Assembly (NCBI GenBank): GCA_002433065.1
Contig: DJHK01000049.1
Location: forward strand, 4,467-32,004
Length of the DNA stretch: 27,538 nucleotides
From: Chloroflexi bacterium UBA6622
GTDB lineage: Bacteria > Chloroflexota > UBA11872
Direction: 5' to 3'
Below, piece by piece: positions 23,868 to 27,538 of the stretch; the stretch's first letter is position 1; the number at the start of each line of letters is the position of its first letter. The notes under the pieces are model-generated. The model saw only the letters and a program-made list of their open reading frames with translations, was not told the origin of the DNA and did no database searches. The translations under genes and the position numbers were made by a program.

Positions 23868-23943
23868 GGGCGGTTAGCTCAGCTGGCAGAGCGCTACGTT
23901 TACACCGTAGAGGTCGCAGGTTCGAGCCCTGCATCGCCCACCA
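23868..23943 (+). tRNA. tRNA-Val (anticodon TAC)
   Basis: Complete 76-base cloverleaf. The acceptor stem GGGCGGT pairs with ATCGCCC, the anticodon stem CTACG/CGTAG holds loop TTTACAC with TAC, and the T arm contains GGTTCGAGCC. The 3' CCA is encoded. Twenty-two bases separate it from tRNA-Phe, so the two are probably co-transcribed. Confidence 0.97.
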
Positions 23944-23965
23944 GACTAGATCCCATCCGAGTTAC

Positions 23966-24041
23966 GGCGAGGTAGCTCAGTCGGTAGAGCAGTGGACTGA
24001 AAATCCATGTGTCGGCGGTTCGATTCCGCCCCTCGCCACCA
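23966..24041 (+). tRNA. tRNA-Phe (anticodon GAA)
   Basis: Complete 76-base cloverleaf. Acceptor stem GGCGAGG pairs with CCTCGCC, the anticodon loop CTGAAAA gives GAA, and the T arm is GGCGG-TTCGATT-CCGCC. The 3' CCA is encoded. Confidence 0.97.
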
Positions 24042-24114
24042 CCGGTAAGACGTCGATGGACTGTCGCTCCAACAATCATCAACGCTTAATCAAACGGTAG
24101 CCCAAACCTTACCG

Positions 24115-24130
24115 TTACATTATTATGTAA
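24115..24130. promoter_or_regulatory. AT-rich palindrome upstream of a membrane protein gene
   Basis: TTACAT-TATT-ATGTAA has perfect six-base arms and ends 28 bp before the start of the membrane protein gene, overlapping where a promoter would lie. It could be a repressor site; no regulator is adjacent. Confidence 0.3.
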
Positions 24131-24158
24131 ACATAGAGCTATTCACGAAGGTAGGGCT

Positions 24159-24806
24159 ATGGGCACGATTTCTTCGGCGAAGCTTGCAGGGACTTCATTG
24201 ATCCTCGGACCGCTAATTACGACCATCTGCTATTTCATACAGCAGATTAGCGCTCCGACTGACATTGACTCGTATGGCGATGTCTCGGCTATAGCTAAGG
24301 CGATTCAAGATGGAGGTTCAATAATCACCATCACGTCGGTCATCATTCCTCTGTCTCTGACCATGTTGGTGTACGGCATCTTCTTTATCTTGAGCGAGCT
24401 CCGTGGAAACGGGGAAGCCCTTGTGGGGTACGCCAGGATCCCAATGTTGATTGGCCTCGCAGGCTGGACCTATACAGCAGCAATTGGTATTACGATCACC
24501 AATTGGGCCGATGGTGACGCAGGGGCGTTTATCACCATATGGGGCGTGGGGCAGGCCGCACAAATCATGTTCGGTCTCGGTTTTACGGCCGCTTTTCTGG
24601 CGATTGCGTCGCGGGATGAATACAACAGCACGCTGGCCTACATCGCCGCGGCTATTGCATTGCTCGCCACGATTTTGTCGATCGTTCAGCTTGTTACCAA
24701 TGACGCAACCACGGCTTCCACCATGGGTCTTATCGTCGGTATCACTTACATCATCCACACGATTTATGCGATCTATCTCGGGCGGGGCCTTCTTTCGAGG
24801 GCCTAG
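24159..24806 (+). CDS. Uncharacterised multi-pass membrane protein
   Basis: 215 aa with about six hydrophobic segments (near 9-27, 55-78, 93-112, 123-146, 156-178 and 187-206) and short polar loops; no catalytic or binding motif that I recognise. GAAGGTAGGG before the ATG at 24159 supports the start, and the C-terminus ends with a short basic tail. It stands alone between the tRNA pair and a convergent gene. It resembles the small six-helix integral proteins often left as DUF families (for example DUF4386-like), but I cannot assign a function. Confidence 0.8.
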   Translation: MGTISSAKLAGTSLILGPLITTICYFIQQISAPTDIDSYGDVSAIAKAIQDGGSIITITSVIIPLSLTMLVYGIFFILSELRGNGEALVGYARIPMLIGLAGWTYTAAIGITITNWADGDAGAFITIWGVGQAAQIMFGLGFTAAFLAIASRDEYNSTLAYIAAAIALLATILSIVQLVTNDATTASTMGLIVGITYIIHTIYAIYLGRGLLSRA

Positions 24807-24826
24807 CGTTCGCTGTCAGATATCTC

Positions 24827-24869
24827 GGCAGGGTCACCTACACCACGACCTTTCGTAGGTGGCCCTGCC
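24827..24869. terminator. Hairpin between convergent genes
   Basis: A 15-bp stem with one G-T pair (24827-24841 with 24855-24869) encloses a 13-base loop between the converging ends of the membrane protein and the propeller protein. There is no T-run on either side, so it is a weak factor-independent terminator at best. Confidence 0.5.
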
Positions 24870-24914
24870 CACGGTCTTAACAGGCCAGTCCAGCACCGGC
24901 TCAACTCGCGCCGG

Positions 24915-26558
24915 TCAGACAGCCGAATCAGCGCTATGCATCTGGAAGGAGTACAACTCCGCGCCTCGCATAGTGAATCGCAACCGCCGATGTGGTGATC
25001 CTGGGCGCCGAGGGTCTGGGGCGGCTTCGTCGACAGCCAACGGAACATCGGGTCGACCCTGCCACGTTACGAGATGGTCAACCACATCCCCCGTAAAAAC
25101 GTCACAGGTCGCAGTTGAGACCCCGGGGATAGCTCGGTTATGAGCATCCGTCACTTCAACCCGGATATAGCCACCAGGTTGGCACCTCGCATTGATCGTC
25201 AATCGATCACCTTCAGAAACAAAAGGCTCCGTGACCACCACACCCTCACGATTCAATGCCGTGTCCAGGGAAACAAAGCCGTCGCGACGCAAGCTGGCCA
25301 GCCCAAGGTGATACCCAACCTCTGCCATATCAGCAACTTCCGGAGCATCATCCCATCGTGATGGATCATCGTGGTTTTCGGTGGGACCAGAAAACCACCA
25401 GTCATGGTGATTCTTAGACCCCCCAAAGTACACTCGGAGCTCATCCGTGCCCACGTCCACCGGCGGACTCGATACGTTCACCATAAACTGATCCCACGAC
25501 CCCAACGGACCAGGTTGTAACCATGGCTTGCCCGGAGCCACCCGACGCCACTGCCGCCCGTCACGGCTATGCGTTAATTCAACGTGCATGGTGTTGCTGA
25601 CCGCACTAAACACTGACATGAATCCCAACCATTCGCTGCCAACCCGATACGGCTCCATGCCATAAAACGAGGTGTCAAAATTATCGATCTCAGGATCCGG
25701 CGCCAAGATCAGTCTCGGCTGCGACCAATGCTGGAAATCACTGCTTTCCGACAGGAAAATTCGTCGTCGATTACGACCCCCTGGGGCATCTTCCACCTGG
25801 TCATAGGTCGGCGTTCCGCCTGTCCATCCGAGCGGCGGCATTCCAAAATGGTCGGGCGCAGCACACATCGACGGATGCCTTGTAAACGCCAAATACCCTC
25901 TTGTTTCTGGATCCACCACGAGCTGAGCCACGTCGTCCAAATGTGCACGCTTCGTACCGACCACTGGTGGGACATCCTGCGAGGTCCAGTTAATCCCATC
26001 AGGAGACGTAGCTACCGCAACCATGCCGCCTCCAACTTCATGATCCGAAGGCGGAATGTGGAAATACAAACTCTTAAACCGTCGCTCATCGACATCCCAC
26101 GGATCTTCCATAAGGCCAAGGCTATGAACCGAGCCATATTCTTCAGATCCAAACACGATATTGGTGTCACAACCGTTTTCAGAAAACCTTCCCATCGGAG
26201 GCTTAACCCAGGTCACTCCGTCATCGGAATAGGCATACAAATAGCGCGATCTGGCATTGGCCCACGCATGAATGGTTCCACCCTTCCCGCTGACCAAGGT
26301 GTCCCGATCCAAGTTCCAGTCCTCATACAAACAGTGGGTCCGTCCCGTCCCCACGTCATGCCACAGCTGCCAACCAGCATTGGAGAAATACGTAACGTGC
26401 TCCCACGACTGATCGGATTGAATAACCGGATTAGCGTCGGCCTTCTGCGGCGAATGCACGGTACGCGTGACGTTGAAGACCGCTGCCACCATACCGTTGT
26501 CAAAAAAGAACTGGGGTGCATCACCTATAACTAATTCGGTGGAATCAAGCTTGGGCAT
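24915..26558 (-). CDS. GH43/GH32-like five-bladed beta-propeller protein
   Basis: 547 aa from the ATG at 26558; a TTG at 26615 could add 19 residues. Repeated propeller-like blades are visible: LYAYSDDGVTWVKPP, VAVATSPDGINWTSQD, IFLSESSDFQHWSQPR and ELTHSRDGRQWRRV all have the S-x-D-G-x-x-W pattern seen in GH43/GH32-type glycosidase-like and sialidase-like folds. Acidic residues that could be catalytic occur in EDWNLDRD and HLDDVAQLV. The C-terminal ~110 residues look like a beta-sandwich (YIRVEVTDAHNRAIPG). No signal peptide is obvious, so a cytoplasmic site is likely. I assign the fold with moderate confidence and no substrate. It points away from the LamG gene, across tRNA-Gly. Confidence 0.72.
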   Translation of the reverse strand: MPKLDSTELVIGDAPQFFFDNGMVAAVFNVTRTVHSPQKADANPVIQSDQSWEHVTYFSNAGWQLWHDVGTGRTHCLYEDWNLDRDTLVSGKGGTIHAWANARSRYLYAYSDDGVTWVKPPMGRFSENGCDTNIVFGSEEYGSVHSLGLMEDPWDVDERRFKSLYFHIPPSDHEVGGGMVAVATSPDGINWTSQDVPPVVGTKRAHLDDVAQLVVDPETRGYLAFTRHPSMCAAPDHFGMPPLGWTGGTPTYDQVEDAPGGRNRRRIFLSESSDFQHWSQPRLILAPDPEIDNFDTSFYGMEPYRVGSEWLGFMSVFSAVSNTMHVELTHSRDGRQWRRVAPGKPWLQPGPLGSWDQFMVNVSSPPVDVGTDELRVYFGGSKNHHDWWFSGPTENHDDPSRWDDAPEVADMAEVGYHLGLASLRRDGFVSLDTALNREGVVVTEPFVSEGDRLTINARCQPGGYIRVEVTDAHNRAIPGVSTATCDVFTGDVVDHLVTWQGRPDVPLAVDEAAPDPRRPGSPHRRLRFTMRGAELYSFQMHSADSAV

Positions 26559-26744
26559 AGCGTTTGGTCTCACTCCAGGTCGGGTGGGCAACCACAACTC
26601 GTGGCCCCTGTTCAATACTGCTCACCATAACGACTCCGGCACTCCTAGCGCGAACTAACGCCTCTTCGCTCGATCATGCACCATACACATAGCCCATACG
26701 GGAATCGCTAGCTAGAATGCGTCTCACCTTAAGTGAGGTGTTCG

Positions 26745-26819
26745 GCGGAAGTGGCTCAGTGGTAGAGCATCTCGTTGCCAACGAGAGGGTCACGGGTTCG
26801 AATCCCGTCTTCCGCTCCA
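26745..26819 (+). tRNA. tRNA-Gly (anticodon GCC)
   Basis: Complete 75-base cloverleaf. Acceptor stem GCGGAAG pairs with CTTCCGC, the anticodon stem CTCG/CGAG encloses loop TTGCCAA with GCC, and the T arm is CGGG-TTCGAAT-CCCG. The 3' CCA is encoded. CTCAC-CTTAA-GTGAG, a short inverted repeat, lies just upstream at 26723-26737. Confidence 0.97.
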
Positions 26820-26987
26820 AACACATGGCTCTGGAATCCAAATCGTCCGCCACACACTCATTCGCGTCCGCTTCTCCGAGAATGGATCGAGCATCGCGTC
26901 TAGTCGACTCGTAAGAGTTGACAGCCTTACGGATGTCCAGCGAGCATTCCGGCAACATGGATTCCATGCGTGAGATGGAGCAGTGGA

Positions 26988-27538
26988 TTGTCGATACCTA
27001 CGAACCACCTTGTGGGACATTGGAAACTTCTCGGCGACTGCCATGACCACTCAGGCAGCGGCAATCATGGAATCAACCATGGCGTAGACCTTGACACAAG
27101 CACATTCCAAGGCAGGGGACAGTATGTGGAGGTTCCTGCTAGCTCCTCGCTTGACCCAGAGCGTGACGACTTCTCATATTGCGCCCTCATCCATACGAAC
27201 CAAGACGTCGATGATGTACACGGCGACATCGCAAGTAAGTTCAATCCAGACATTCGCCGGGGATTCAATTTCAGCCTCACTTCGAGTTCCGGCGGCTATA
27301 GCTCTATAGGAACAGATCGCCGCCTCGCCTTCGGAATCGATGATGCGAAGGACGGCGCGTGGATTGACTGTGGAAAGCCCAGCCCCACCAGCACCATAAT
27401 CAACACCCTTTCGGTGTTCGATGGATCTCTCTACGCGGCCAACAACAACGTGAACAGCGCCCATGAAGCGTCCCGCGTTTTCCGATATACCGGAGGAGAT
27501 CAGTGGGAAGACTGCGGCAGGGTCGGATTCCAACGGAC
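26988..27538 (+). CDS. LamG (concanavalin A-like) domain protein, 3' end missing
   Basis: This frame is open from about 26922 to the window edge. The best start is a TTG at 26988 with GGAG seven bases upstream; a GTG at 26970 is an alternative. The first part reads LVGHWKLLGDCHDHSG, NHGVDLD, FQGRGQYVEVPASSSLD and DDFSYCALIHTN, the usual course of a LamG/laminin-G-3 sandwich. A different section follows from about residue 110 with LSVFDGSLYAANNN and VFRYTGGDQWEDCG, which resembles kelch or propeller blades. It may bind or process a carbohydrate. No signal peptide is visible. It is divergent from the GH43-like gene and cut by the window end. Confidence 0.72.
   Translation, partial: MSIPTNHLVGHWKLLGDCHDHSGSGNHGINHGVDLDTSTFQGRGQYVEVPASSSLDPERDDFSYCALIHTNQDVDDVHGDIASKFNPDIRRGFNFSLTSSSGGYSSIGTDRRLAFGIDDAKDGAWIDCGKPSPTSTIINTLSVFDGSLYAANNNVNSAHEASRVFRYTGGDQWEDCGRVGFQR

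Noticed and set aside
23868..24041. tRNA-Val/Phe pair as an integration site of a mobile element
   Set aside because: No integrase, direct repeat of the tRNA 3' end or foreign-looking genes nearby.
25728..26534. 268-codon plus-strand frame inside the propeller gene
   Set aside because: Antisense; the minus-strand frame shows repeated DG-x-x-W blade motifs and a full-length protein, while this one shows no motif.
27174..27533. 119-codon minus-strand frame at the right edge
   Set aside because: The plus-strand frame encodes a LamG-like domain and is open to the edge, so this is its shadow.
1..27538. CRISPR arrays, insertion sequences or prophage
   Set aside because: No repeated spacer-like units, transposase motifs or phage genes were seen on either strand.

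Overview
This 27.5 kb window looks like part of a free-living bacterial chromosome of medium GC content, densely packed and without any mobile element, CRISPR array or rRNA gene that I can see. ModA, a PQQ-type sugar dehydrogenase and a glycoside hydrolase all carry lipobox signal peptides, as is usual for monoderm bacteria. The gene mix is an M81/MlrC protein, an SDR, a mitochondrial-type aconitase with SthA, a 7Fe ferredoxin, a lipid-anchored GH39-like enzyme and a LamG protein. It would suit an aerobic heterotroph, perhaps a Chloroflexota/SAR202-like lineage. That placement is an inference from gene content only and is weak.

Layout. 1-882 (-) is the 5' part of a lipoprotein glucose/sorbosone dehydrogenase. 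It is divergent from an SDR oxidoreductase at 1002-1769 (+). From 7021 down to 1780 (-) there is an apparent five-gene run: modA, modB, modC, an inositol-monophosphatase-family phosphatase and an M81/MlrC protein. From 7022 to 11909 (+) come aconitase, Si-specific transhydrogenase SthA and tryptophanyl-tRNA synthetase. 12185-14746 (+) encodes an unusually long transketolase-like thiamine-diphosphate enzyme, followed by a strong hairpin terminator. An SLC13-type transporter with TrkA-C-like domains (14952-16784, -) is divergent from a zinc alcohol dehydrogenase (16818-17933, +). Then follow an MscS channel, an orphan FbpC-like ABC ATPase, a DtxR/MntR-type regulator and a 7Fe ferredoxin (all +). 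A secreted GH39-like lipoprotein (-) is followed by an SPFH/prohibitin-like membrane protein (+), a tRNA-Val(UAC)/tRNA-Phe(GAA) pair and a small multi-pass membrane protein (+). The window ends with a GH43-like beta-propeller protein (-), tRNA-Gly(GCC), and a LamG-domain protein (+) cut by the window edge.

How they fit together. The mod operon imports molybdate or tungstate for molybdoenzymes. Aconitase and SthA link the citrate cycle to NADPH/NADH balance. The transketolase-like enzyme, the sugar dehydrogenase, the alcohol dehydrogenase, the SDR and the glycosidase-like genes point to sugar and polyol use. The ATPase and MntR-like regulator suggest metal homeostasis.

No stretch longer than 300 bases lacks a gene. 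The longest gaps are 11910-12184, 20914-21132 and 14747-14951; apart from the sites listed I see nothing coding in them. I see no single clearly new multi-gene system. The best leads are the diverged transketolase, the phosphatase and MlrC genes attached to the mod operon, and the orphan ATPase/MntR pair.
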